A stretch of 64,000 bases of DNA from Nodularia sp. LEGE 06071. GTDB taxonomy: Bacteria > Cyanobacteriota > Cyanobacteriia > Cyanobacteriales > Nostocaceae. Below, piece after piece: positions 1 through 8,900 of the stretch. The notes below the pieces were generated by a model. That model did no database searches and was not told the DNA's origin. It saw only the letters and a list, made by a program, of their open reading frames with translations. A program made the translations under genes and the position numbers. Numbering within the stretch: the first letter of the stretch is position 1; each line of letters begins with the position of its first letter. The stretch is from contig NZ_JADEWH010000019.1 of NCBI RefSeq assembly GCF_015207755.1, positions 1-64,000 of the forward strand, given 5' to 3'.

Positions 1-205
1 ATGGTATCTGCGTCCATGTTGCTGCTAAAATCACCAGTCATACTTTACGTATTTTTCTGCGTCTTCGTTTTGGTATTGACGTTCTTACTTTTGAACAGCA
101 TCCTCTGCCTTAATTCACATAAGGCGTTTCATATAGATGAAAAATATCTTCACTCACAGCTTTGCTTGCTACGATGAGATTTGTATCACTTCTTAAGAGC
201 CGATT
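1..205. other. Left edge, intergenic region upstream of lipA
   Basis: No recognisable gene. A 58-codon hydrophobic plus-strand frame begins at the first base and ends near 177, but it has no visible ribosome binding site and no family resemblance. On the minus strand an ATG near position 48 opens a frame that runs off the left edge, so a divergent gene could begin here; too little is visible to decide. The region presumably carries the lipA promoter. Confidence 0.4.
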
Positions 206-1108
206 GTGACTGTTAAACCAGACTGGTTGCGAGTAAAAGCCCCTCAGTGGGAGCGCGTTGGTAACGTCAAAGAAATTTTGCGGGATTTAGCACTCAATAC
301 AGTTTGCGAGGAAGCGTCCTGTCCGAATATTGGTGAGTGCTTTCAAGCCGGCACTGCCACATTTTTGATTATGGGGCCTGCTTGTACCCGTGCTTGTCCT
401 TACTGTGACATTGATTTTGAAAAAAAACCCCAACCTCTAGACCCCACAGAACCAGCACGACTGGCTGAAGCTGTGCGCCGGATGAAACTAAATCATGTGG
501 TGATTACTTCTGTAAACCGAGATGATTTGCCTGATGGTGGTGCTTCTCAGTTTGTACGGTGTATTGCAGCAGTGCGTAGCGTTTCACCGCAAACCACAAT
601 TGAGGTGCTAATTCCTGATTTGTGCGGTAATTGGCAGGCTTTAGAAATCATTTTACAAGCTGCGCCAGAGGTACTTAACCACAATACAGAAACCATTGAG
701 CGCTTATATCGTCGGGTGCGTCCCCAAGGAAACTATCAGCGCACTCTGGAATTATTACAACGCTCTCGCCAAATTGCCCCTTGGGTATACACTAAATCAG
801 GGATTATGGTCGGGTTAGGTGAAACTGATGCCGAAATCCGCCAGGTTATGCAAGACTTACGCTCTGTAGATTGCGACATTTTGACCATTGGGCAGTACCT
901 CCAACCCAGTCAAAAACACTTGCAAGTTAATGACTTTATTACTCCAGAACAATTTGCGGCTTGGCAGGTATTCGGTGCAGAAATCGGGTTTTTACAAGTT
1001 GTTTCCTCTCCCTTGACCAGAAGCTCATATCATGCGGAGCAAGTGAGGGAATTAATGCAACGCTACCCCCGTCAAGTAGAGACGCGATTCATTGCGTCTG
1101 AGATTTAA
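206..1108 (+). CDS. lipA: Lipoyl synthase (radical SAM)
   Basis: Inserts two sulfur atoms into octanoyl groups on carrier or dehydrogenase lipoyl domains. The 300-residue product has both LipA iron-sulfur motifs: the auxiliary-cluster cysteines C34, C39 and C45 (CEEASC then GECF) and the radical SAM CxxxCxxC at C60, C64 and C67 (CTRACPYC). The C-terminal RSSYHA carries the conserved serine. Length is normal for the family. The start is GTG; no in-frame ATG lies near the expected N-terminus. gpsA follows within about 20 bp, so the two are probably cotranscribed. Many cyanobacteria have a second lipA, and which paralogue this is cannot be told from sequence alone. Confidence 0.95.
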   Translation: MTVKPDWLRVKAPQWERVGNVKEILRDLALNTVCEEASCPNIGECFQAGTATFLIMGPACTRACPYCDIDFEKKPQPLDPTEPARLAEAVRRMKLNHVVITSVNRDDLPDGGASQFVRCIAAVRSVSPQTTIEVLIPDLCGNWQALEIILQAAPEVLNHNTETIERLYRRVRPQGNYQRTLELLQRSRQIAPWVYTKSGIMVGLGETDAEIRQVMQDLRSVDCDILTIGQYLQPSQKHLQVNDFITPEQFAAWQVFGAEIGFLQVVSSPLTRSSYHAEQVRELMQRYPRQVETRFIASEI

Positions 1109-1124
1109 ATAGTTGGGAATGGTG

Positions 1125-2057
1125 ATGATAGCGGTGCAAAAAACTACCATAGCGATTCTGGGTGCAGGTGCTTGGGGTCTAGCTTTAGCAGATTTGGCGA
1201 CTGCAAACGGCCATCAGGTGCGGATGTGGTCGCGTCGGGGGTCAGCAAATCTGCAAGCAGTTATAGAAGATGCCCAAATCATCTTGTCGGCGATTTCAAT
1301 GACAGGGGTGAGTGATGTCGTTTCTCAAATACAGTCTTTCCCCCTTTCTCCAAAAACAATTTTTGTGACAGCGACAAAAGGCTTAGACCCCAAAACTACC
1401 TGTACGCCTTCGCAAATTTGGCAAACAGCATTTCGGGATCATCCAGTCGTTGTTTTATCTGGGCCAAATCTATCGAAAGAAATTCAACAATCATTACCAG
1501 CTGCAACGGTAGCGGCCAGCAATGATATGGCTGCGGCTGAATTTGTGCAGCTGGTATTTTCTTCTCCTTGTTTTCGGGTATATACCAATCCTGATCCTTT
1601 AGGGGTGGAACTAGGGGGGACGTTGAAAAATATAATTGCGATCGCAGCTGGTGTCTGTGATGGCTTACATCTGGGAACCAACGCCAAAGCCGCTTTAGTC
1701 ACCCGTGGACTCACAGAAATGGTTCGCATTGGCCATAGTTGGGGTGCAAAGACGGAAACATTTTATGGTTTATCCGGTCTAGGAGATTTGTTAGCAACTT
1801 GCAACAGTCCTTTGAGTCGCAATTACCAAGTTGGTTACCAAATGGCTGGTGGTAAAACACTGACAGAAATTCTGGCAAATCTACCAGGAACGGCTGAAGG
1901 TGTCAACACTTGCCAAGTATTAGTGCAACGAGCCAAGCAACAAAGTATTGCTATCCCCATTACTGAGCAAGTAGATCGCTTACTTCAAGGTGAAGTCACA
2001 CCCCGACAAGCACTTTTAGAACTGATGCTACGAGATATCAAGCCAGAGTACAACTAA
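1125..2057 (+). CDS. gpsA: Glycerol-3-phosphate dehydrogenase [NAD(P)+]
   Basis: Reduces dihydroxyacetone phosphate to sn-glycerol-3-phosphate for membrane lipid synthesis. Visible motifs are the N-terminal Rossmann loop GAGAWG, the SGPNLSKEI segment, GVELGGTLKN with the catalytic lysine region, and the substrate-site GLSGLGDLLATC. After the first beta-alpha-beta unit the protein passes directly to the IEDAQIILSA region and lacks the loop seen in E. coli GpsA; this compact form is what I remember for Nostoc homologues. The open frame reaches upstream to a TTG at 1113. The ATGs at 1119 and 1125 and a GTG at 1134 are all possible starts, so the N-terminus is uncertain by a few residues. Confidence 0.92.
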   Translation: MIAVQKTTIAILGAGAWGLALADLATANGHQVRMWSRRGSANLQAVIEDAQIILSAISMTGVSDVVSQIQSFPLSPKTIFVTATKGLDPKTTCTPSQIWQTAFRDHPVVVLSGPNLSKEIQQSLPAATVAASNDMAAAEFVQLVFSSPCFRVYTNPDPLGVELGGTLKNIIAIAAGVCDGLHLGTNAKAALVTRGLTEMVRIGHSWGAKTETFYGLSGLGDLLATCNSPLSRNYQVGYQMAGGKTLTEILANLPGTAEGVNTCQVLVQRAKQQSIAIPITEQVDRLLQGEVTPRQALLELMLRDIKPEYN

Positions 2058-2535
2058 ACTATTAAACGTGAGTGGGAGAAGTTTTATGGCGCTTTCTGCG
2101 TGTATACTAGCTAATCTATGACAACCTAGCACTTGTAGTTATTCCTGAATAATCCCTAGAAAAAAAATAATAAATCGTCAGGATATTACTTCCATTCCAT
2201 GTAGATATGACTATGCCAATGATCAACATGATATTTATCAACAGATGTTTATACCAGTTACCAATGTGATCATAAATATTTATCAAAGTTGAAATAGTAA
2301 CTAGGTACTTTATCATCTAAAGCCTAGATATAGATTTGAATAGCTATTGGTTCAATTCAGACGCTCAACCGATACAGTTCGGTATTAGTGTGGGAAGATT
2401 TCAGTTTGTTTTTTTTACAGAAAAATTTACTGAAAACCTCAACCGTGTTAGTTCATCTTGAATCACGGGAACAATAGCAACAGTTAATTAGCTGACCGTA
2501 ATCTATTGTTACCTGGAGCCATTGAGACGATCGTT
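2058..2535. promoter_or_regulatory. Intergenic region upstream of sigC
   Basis: About 480 bp, AT-rich, with no credible gene on either strand. It holds the gpsA 3' end and must carry the sigC promoter or promoters. A 66-codon minus-strand frame at 2116-2316 is low-complexity and matches nothing I recognise. A GGAG lies about 17 bases before the chosen sigC ATG, too far for an ideal ribosome binding site. Confidence 0.4.
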
Positions 2536-3786
2536 ATGCCAGCAACATCTTTTTACGCAGATGCGGCCTCCAATACCAAAAAGTCCCGCCAGGCTTTGGA
2601 TGAAGAACTCATCATTGATGATGGTGAGTTATCGGCAGATGATATCCAAGAGTTGGAAGTAGCTGCTGTTGATCCTGCTAACTTTGCTGCGAACACTAAC
2701 CGTCGTAGTACAGACTTAGTACGTCTATATCTTCAGGAAATTGGGCGAGTTCGGCTTTTAGGGCGCGATGAAGAAGTTTCCGAAGCACAAAAAGTCCAAC
2801 GTTACTTACGGATGCGGACTGTACTTGCTGATGCGGCAAAGCAAGGCGATGAAGTCATTGCACCATTTCTCAAGTTAGTTCAAGTTCAGGAGCGTCTGAC
2901 ATCTGAACTGGGACATCGCCCTTCTTTGGAAAGGTGGGCTACCACTGCTGGGATAGAGTTGCCGGATCTCAAACCCACTTTAGCAAATGGCAAGCGTCGT
3001 TGGGCGGAAATTGCCAAGTTAACTGTGGAAGAACTGGAACAAGTGCAGTCCCAGGGACTTCACGCCAAAGAACACATGATCAAGGCGAATCTGCGCTTGG
3101 TTGTTTCGGTGGCGAAAAAGTATCAAAATCGCGGTTTGGAATTATTAGATTTAGTTCAAGAAGGAACTTTAGGCTTAGAACGAGCCGTTGAAAAATTTGA
3201 CCCGACGAAGGGATATCGCTTTAGTACTTACGCTTATTGGTGGATTCGTCAAGGAATTACGCGAGCGATCGCTACTTCTAGTCGGACAATTCGCTTACCT
3301 GTTCATATTACAGAAAAGCTGAATAAAATTAAAAAAGCTCAACGCAAAATTGCTCAAGAAAAAGGTCGCACTCCTACCTTAGAAGATTTAGCAATTGAGT
3401 TAGAAATGACACCAGCCGCAGTGCGCGAAGTGTTGCTCAGAGTCCCGCGTTCTGTTTCTCTGGAAACAAAAGTAGGTAAAGATAAAGACACCGAACTAGG
3501 TGAATTACTAGAAACCGACTGTGTAACCCCAGAAGAAATGTTAATGCGAGAATCTTTACAAAAAGACTTGCATAGTCTGTTGGCAGATTTAACTAGCCGT
3601 GAGCGTGATGTGATTCTCATGCGCTTTGGTTTGTCCGATGGTCATCCTTACTCCTTAGCCGAAATTGGCCGCGCTCTTGATTTGTCCAGAGAACGAGTCC
3701 GCCAAATCGAATCCAAAGCTTTACAAAAGCTCCGCCAACCAAAACGGCGCAACCTGATCCGTGATTATTTGGAATCTCTAAGTTAG
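2536..3786 (+). CDS. sigC: Group 2 RNA polymerase sigma factor, SigC type
   Basis: Sigma-70 family factor that directs RNA polymerase to alternative promoters. Conserved parts in order: region 1.2 (DLVRLYLQEIGRVRLL), region 2 with the core-binding and -10 recognition helices (GLELLDLVQEGTLGLERAVEKF is split here only by notation; then STYAYWWIRQGITRAI), region 3, and region 4 with the helix-turn-helix SLAEIGRALDLSRERVRQIE. At about 416 residues and lacking a long region 1.1 it is group 2 rather than the primary SigA. The ATG at 2536 (MPATSFYADAA) is chosen over an upstream TTG because SigC homologues begin this way. Its position directly before furA matches, from memory, the Anabaena 7120 arrangement. 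Confidence 0.9.
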   Translation: MPATSFYADAASNTKKSRQALDEELIIDDGELSADDIQELEVAAVDPANFAANTNRRSTDLVRLYLQEIGRVRLLGRDEEVSEAQKVQRYLRMRTVLADAAKQGDEVIAPFLKLVQVQERLTSELGHRPSLERWATTAGIELPDLKPTLANGKRRWAEIAKLTVEELEQVQSQGLHAKEHMIKANLRLVVSVAKKYQNRGLELLDLVQEGTLGLERAVEKFDPTKGYRFSTYAYWWIRQGITRAIATSSRTIRLPVHITEKLNKIKKAQRKIAQEKGRTPTLEDLAIELEMTPAAVREVLLRVPRSVSLETKVGKDKDTELGELLETDCVTPEEMLMRESLQKDLHSLLADLTSRERDVILMRFGLSDGHPYSLAEIGRALDLSRERVRQIESKALQKLRQPKRRNLIRDYLESLS

Positions 3787-3835
3787 TCATGAATCGGTTG
3801 TTATTGATTCTTGGCGGTTTCAAAACAGGCAGTTA

Positions 3836-3865
3836 ATCTAAGAGGTTCAATTGTATCTCTTAGAT
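3836..3865 (+). terminator. Hairpin downstream of sigC, possible weak terminator
   Basis: Perfect 9-bp inverted repeat (ATCTAAGAG at 3836-3844, CTCTTAGAT at 3857-3865) with a 12-base loop, 50 bp after the sigC stop. No run of T follows, so a rho-independent terminator is not certain. Confidence 0.35.
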
Positions 3866-3961
3866 ATCCAACTTTCGGAATGAGTATTTCCAGTTTCTGA
3901 GGTTTGGTTTATGGAACCAAGCCACTTGGGATTGATCGGTTCTGTGAGCTTTCCCTCAGCC

Positions 3962-4034
3962 TACAGGTAGCGTCAAGCATGAAAAAATTCAAAATTGAAA
4001 AATTTTGCGCCGACTCAAACACAAGCTACCTGTA
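3962..4034. other. 73-base imperfect stem-loop between sigC and furA
   Basis: A perfect 10-bp inverted repeat (TACAGGTAGC at 3962-3971, GCTACCTGTA at 4025-4034) encloses an AT-rich segment that itself can fold (AAAAAATT pairing with AATTTT). The rest of the 3787-4213 gap is AT-rich with no gene. The element could be a small foldback repeat, part of a transcript 5' leader, or a structured RNA; sequence alone does not choose. Confidence 0.4.
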
Positions 4035-4213
4035 AATGCACACTTCAAGATTCAAGCTCCTGATGCTTGTATGGCTAATAGCTTGTATTTAATGTTGATT
4101 CCAGAATTATTCTTAATCATTTGGTAAATATTTGCAATAAGAGATGATTGTTGCAAATTGCCCTCAAAATTTGTTATATTCTCAATTAATAGGCTTTGTT
4201 GAGAAAAATTAGT

Positions 4214-4669
4214 ATGACTGTTTACACATCTACTTCACTCAAGGCAGAACTGAATGATCGAGGCTGGCGTTTAACTCCCCAGCGCGAAACAATTCTACAC
4301 ATTTTTCAAGAACTTCCGCAAGGTGAACATCTGAGTGCAGAGGATCTTTATCATCGTTTAGAAAGTGATGGGGAAGGCATCAGTCTTTCCACTATCTATC
4401 GGACTTTGAAATTGATGGCACGCATGGGGATTTTGCGGGAATTAGAACTGGGAGAAGGACACAAGCATTACGAAATCAACCAGCCCTACCCCCATCATCA
4501 CCACCATTTAATTTGTGTAAAATGCAACGCGACTATTGAGTTTAAAAACGACTCGATTTTAAAAATAGGTTCAAAAACTGCTCAAAAGGAAGGGTTTCAC
4601 CTGCTGGACTGTCAAATGACAATCCACGCAGTATGTCCTAAATGTCAACGGGCGCTCATGCCTTTGTAA
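4214..4669 (+). CDS. furA: Ferric uptake regulator FurA
   Basis: Iron-sensing repressor that binds iron boxes with Fe2+ as corepressor. The 151-residue protein has the Fur winged helix (residues 1-85, recognition helix around LSTIYRTLKLM), the metal-binding HHHHHLICVKC (H94-H98, C101, C104), and C133, C141 and C144 (CPKC). These five cysteines and the C141-P pair are the arrangement described for Anabaena FurA, which also binds heme. ATG at 4214 is preferred to the TTG codons at 4196 and 4199. The gene faces the peptidoglycan-binding gene at 4730-5935 tail to tail, 60 bp apart. It is the obvious candidate to control the siderophore locus at 26-56 kb. Confidence 0.95.
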   Translation: MTVYTSTSLKAELNDRGWRLTPQRETILHIFQELPQGEHLSAEDLYHRLESDGEGISLSTIYRTLKLMARMGILRELELGEGHKHYEINQPYPHHHHHLICVKCNATIEFKNDSILKIGSKTAQKEGFHLLDCQMTIHAVCPKCQRALMPL

Positions 4670-4722
4670 CCACTGCATGAGGAGAGTCACCCGTTGGGAA
4701 ATCATCTCTGTCAACATCGAGA

Positions 4723-4743
4723 GCGGATGCTAAAAGCGTCCGC
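4723..4743. terminator. Hairpin in the furA convergent gap
   Basis: GCGGATGCT (4723-4731) pairs with AGCGTCCGC (4735-4743) with one G-U pair and a 3-base loop. It overlaps the stop codon of the converging peptidoglycan-binding gene. No T tract follows on either strand, so any termination is probably leaky. Confidence 0.3.
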
Positions 4744-5935
4744 TTCTGATATCACTGAGACTGATGCCATAAAATTCTTGGGCTTGCTTAATGGCTCTTT
4801 TGGTATCATCTGCCATCAAACCGTTGAGACGGCCTTGATAGAAACCTTTGTCTTGTAGTCGCCTTTGAATTTCCAAGATACTAAATTCACTCTGGGGAGC
4901 GGTATTAATTAAGCTATATAGTTTAGCTCTTGTGGTGGGGCCGGCGATACCACTAGCGGCTAAGTAATTAGCTGCTTGAAACTGACTTACCGCCTCCGCA
5001 GTCTGGGGACCAAAGTATCCATCTGGTATTCCTTTGAGATATCCTGCTTGGATCAAATGTTCTTGAAGAAGTCTGACTGCTTCACCGCGATGTCCTGTAA
5101 TGAGATTGTCTGGATTAACTCTCTGTCTGGGAGGAGTTTCTGTTCCACCCACACCCACGGTTGGCAATTTGCTGATTGTTGCTGGGCCGACAATGCCATC
5201 AACATCTAATTTATAAGCTTGTTGAAATTGTTTGACGGCTATTTCTGTAATCGGTCCAAATATCCCTGTGGCTTGACTGGAATAGAAACCCGCTACCCGT
5301 AACTGTTCTTGTAAAACCTTCACTTGTTGGCCTTCATCACCTAACTGTAGCAGGTTGGAATTACGGCTTGTAGTTTGAGTTTTGACAGTATTAACTGTTG
5401 CAGCTGAGATGGCAGTGTTGGGTCTTGGAGGTTGTGGATTGCTATTACTGATTGTGGAAAATGGTGTACTGGCAGTACTGAGTTGGGGTAATTGTGGATT
5501 ATTAGTACTTGGTATGGGCGCTTGATAACTCGGTTGTTGTGTAGGCCAAGTTTCTAATTGTTGTCTTGTGGTGACTCCGACAATGCCATCAACTGCTAAA
5601 CCATAAGCTTGTTGAAAACGCCGGACAGCATCTTCTGTGGCGAAATCATAGACTTGTGTGATGGGAGCTTGATAAAAGCCTGCTTGTTGCAACTGTTCTT
5701 GGAGACTCCTGACAGAAGGGCCTTGATCGCCTCGTTCTAGTGCCAAAACGCTGCTGACAGAACTGAGAATAGACAAGGCTAGAGCTAGGGGTAACATATG
5801 CTTCCATGCTCTACTAGAAAGGCGTTTCCAGTCAGGTGCAGATGCTTTGTTTAATAAAGCACTCAGGGATACTAATTCGCTGGATGCGCTGTTCTCATAG
5901 GCATCGGCTAAATACAAATACGCAAGGTTGTCCAT
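4730..5935 (-). CDS. Peptidoglycan-binding protein with four PG_binding_1 repeats
   Basis: A 401-residue protein. Residues about 45-66 (LPLALALSILSSVSSVLA) form a membrane or signal segment after an unusually long cytoplasmic-type N-terminus. Four PG_binding_1-type modules follow, each with a GxxVxxLQExLxxAGFY start and a VDGIVG-like turn, separated by a Ser/Pro/Asn-rich linker around residues 130-185. There is no catalytic domain, so it likely anchors to the cell wall. It is the positional homologue of alr1690 in Anabaena 7120, whose transcript reads through into the opposite strand of furA. The last module is slightly divergent (GRLNGLMADDTKRAI). Confidence 0.85.
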   Translation of the reverse strand: MDNLAYLYLADAYENSASSELVSLSALLNKASAPDWKRLSSRAWKHMLPLALALSILSSVSSVLALERGDQGPSVRSLQEQLQQAGFYQAPITQVYDFATEDAVRRFQQAYGLAVDGIVGVTTRQQLETWPTQQPSYQAPIPSTNNPQLPQLSTASTPFSTISNSNPQPPRPNTAISAATVNTVKTQTTSRNSNLLQLGDEGQQVKVLQEQLRVAGFYSSQATGIFGPITEIAVKQFQQAYKLDVDGIVGPATISKLPTVGVGGTETPPRQRVNPDNLITGHRGEAVRLLQEHLIQAGYLKGIPDGYFGPQTAEAVSQFQAANYLAASGIAGPTTRAKLYSLINTAPQSEFSILEIQRRLQDKGFYQGRLNGLMADDTKRAIKQAQEFYGISLSDIRSGRF

Positions 5936-5953
5936 ATCTGTTTCCTACACCAA

Positions 5954-8900
5954 TTATTTTTCTTCGATGGTCGCTTCAGCTTGATGTACTAGATTTCGTA
6001 AATTTTCTAATGTCTGTATACTTACATCCTGCCATAAACTACGCTGGTGTGCTTCTAATAATTTTTCAGCAATATCACGCATTGCCCAAGGATTTTTATC
6101 TTGGATAAATTCACAGACGACGGGATCTAATAAATACGCCTGTGTTATGCCCTCATACATATGGTCTTCCACACATTGGGCTGTAGCATCGTAGGCAAAT
6201 AGATAATCGACTGTGGCGGCCATTTCAAATGCACCTTTGTAGCCGTGGCGCATCATGCCTTCGATCCATTTGGGGTTAACTACACGAGAACGATATACCC
6301 GTGCAATTTCTGCTTTGAGTTGGCGAACACGTGGTTGATCTGGATTGGAATTGTCACCAAAATAGGTTTGCGGATTTTTTCCTTGAAGTGACCGCACGGC
6401 TGCTGTTAATCCACCCTGAAACTGGTAATAATCATCAGAATCGAGGATGTCGTGTTCGCGATTATCTTGGTTATGTAGGACAATTTGCATTTGTGCCAAG
6501 CGTTGCTCAAAGGCTTCTGGGGCAGAAATTCCCACTAATTCGCCTTTTGCATCGGGGGAACTTGCACTGGTGTAAGCGTAGCAACTCCAATTAATATAAG
6601 CACGAGCTAAATCCTGATCATCTGTCCAATTTTGCGATGCCATTAAGCCTTGAAGTCCGGCACCATAAGCACCTGGTTGAGAACCAAAAACCCGGTATTG
6701 CGATCGCAATCCGGCTGCTTCTGGAGTCAAACCTTGTTGTATCCAATAATCGGTATCTTGGTTAACTTGGGCTGCCAAGGGATTATACTCTGAGGTTTCG
6801 TTCAGTGCTGCTACTGCTGATACAGCTTGCTCAAATAAATCAATTAAATTGGGGAAAGCGTCTCTAAAAAATCCCGAAATACGTAAGGTGACATCGACAC
6901 GGGGACGACCCAAAATGCTCAGGGGTAGAATTTCAAAGTCTACGACTCGCCGGGCTGCACCATCCCAAACCGGACGTACACCGAGTAAAGCCAAGGCTTC
7001 GGCGATGTCATCTCCACCAGTTCGCATAGTTGCAGTTCCCCACAACGATAACCCCAATGTTTTGGGATACTCACCGTTTTCTTGGGTGTAGCATTCAATC
7101 AGGTTTTCCGCGGCTTTTCTGCCGATATCCCAAGCGGTTTCTGTGGGGATGGCGCGAATATCCACTGAATAAAAGTTTCTCCCAGTGGGGAGGACTTCCG
7201 GGCGGCCGCGTGTGGGTGCGCCAGAAGGGGCGCTGGGGATGTACTTACCATCAAGTCCGTGGAGTAAGTTGGTAATTTCTGCGTCTGTTTGTTGTAAGGC
7301 GGGGAGGAGTTTGCTGTTTATCCAGTTGAGAGTGGGGGGGAGTGGGGAGTGGGGAGTGGGGAGTGGGGAGTGGGGAGTGGGGAGTTGTTCTACTAATTGG
7401 GCTGCGTGTGCTTCCAAGATTTCTACTGCATCACCCACAGTCCGACAGGAGTCTTGAGCTTTGGTGGCTAAAACCTGTTGGTCATTTGCGGATAATTGAG
7501 TTTTGAAGTCTGTTGTCAGGGGATCGAAATCTAAACCCCAATCTGCGGCGATCGCGCGGGTAAGACCTATAGAGTAACGGTTGGGGATGCGAGCGATCGC
7601 CACGATTAAATCTCGCAGTTGTCGTCCTTGGGGACATTGGCCAAAAATGTGTAATCCGTCGCGAATTTGGGCTTCTTTTAGTTCGCAAAGATAGCCACCG
7701 ATGAAATTCAAAATTACAGATTCAAACTTTAAAATATCGGTTTCATTGGCGATCCCTAAATCTTTGTGAAGATTTTCTTGGATGACTAATTCCCGGATGT
7801 GATCGCGAATTAATGGTAAACGCGTCGGATCTAAACTTTCCGCTTCGTAATATTCATCAACTAAATTTTCTAACTGTTGCAAAGCCCCATAAAGTTCAGC
7901 CCGCGTCATCGGAGGAGTGAGATGGTCTAAAATCACCGCTTGGGCGCGACGCTTGGCTTGTGAACCCTCACCAGGGTCATTGACAATAAACGGATAAAGG
8001 TGGGGAAGTGCGCCAAAAGCCACTTCGGGATAACAACTACTAGATAAAGCCACACTTTTACCCGGTAGCCATTCTAGATTTCCATGTTTCCCCACATGAA
8101 CCACCGCATCAGCATGAAAACTTTCCCGCACCCAATGATAAAAAGCCAAATAAGCGTGAGTCGGCACTAAATCCGGTGCATGATAATTCAAACTAGGGTC
8201 AAGATCATAACCCCGTGATGGCTGAATCCCCACAAAAATGTTACCGAGTTGCATTCCAGAAACGGGGAAGGAAGAGGCAGGGGTGCAGGGGGCAGGGGGC
8301 AGGGGGGAGGAGGAAGAGGCAGGGGTGCAGGGGGCAGGGGGCAGGGGAGAGGAGGAAGAGGTGGGGGGTTCTGAGTTTTCAGATGCGGCTCCCCATCTTT
8401 GGGTAATTTCTTGCTGTACAGTTGTCGGTAAAGTGGCAAAATACGCTTGATAATCTGCACCAGAAAGACTTTGCTGCACAGGTCGCAATTCTCGACCTTC
8501 AGGATCATTAGTTACGCCAGTGGTGAGACGTTGGATTAATTCATCTCCGTGAATGGGGGGATTTTCCACCACATAGCCAGCGCCCTGTAAAGCTTTAATT
8601 ATTTCCACACAACTGGCTGGCGTGTCCAATCCTACGCCATTCGCTAACCTGCCATTGCGATTCGGGTAATTTGCCAAAATCAGGGCAATACGGCGCTCCT
8701 GGGGAGGCTTAGAGCGGAGTTTTACCCAATTGGCTGCTAGTTCAACTACAAACTCAATGCGATCGCTCACCGGTTCATAAACCATCACATCTGTTTCTAA
8801 GTCAGGATTTCGCGAGAGTACCGTCTTAAAAGACACAGCGCGAGTAATAATCCGTCCATCTACCTCTGGTAGCGCCACATTCATCGCCATATCACGGGGA

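Noticed and set aside
1-177. Hydrophobic 58-codon plus-strand frame at the left edge
   Set aside because: No ribosome binding site, no recognisable family, and low-complexity codons; chance frames of this size are common in AT-rich gaps.
2116-2316. 66-codon minus-strand frame upstream of sigC
   Set aside because: Ile/Asn-rich composition with no known motif, in an AT-rich promoter region; probably chance.
7334-7384. Regular repeats that might suggest a CRISPR array
   Set aside because: The unit is a 7-bp heptamer without spacers and lies inside the cobN reading frame.
8188-8508. Proline-rich minus-strand frame in the cobN region
   Set aside because: It is the wrong frame over the G/C repeat; the CobN frame continues intact on both sides.
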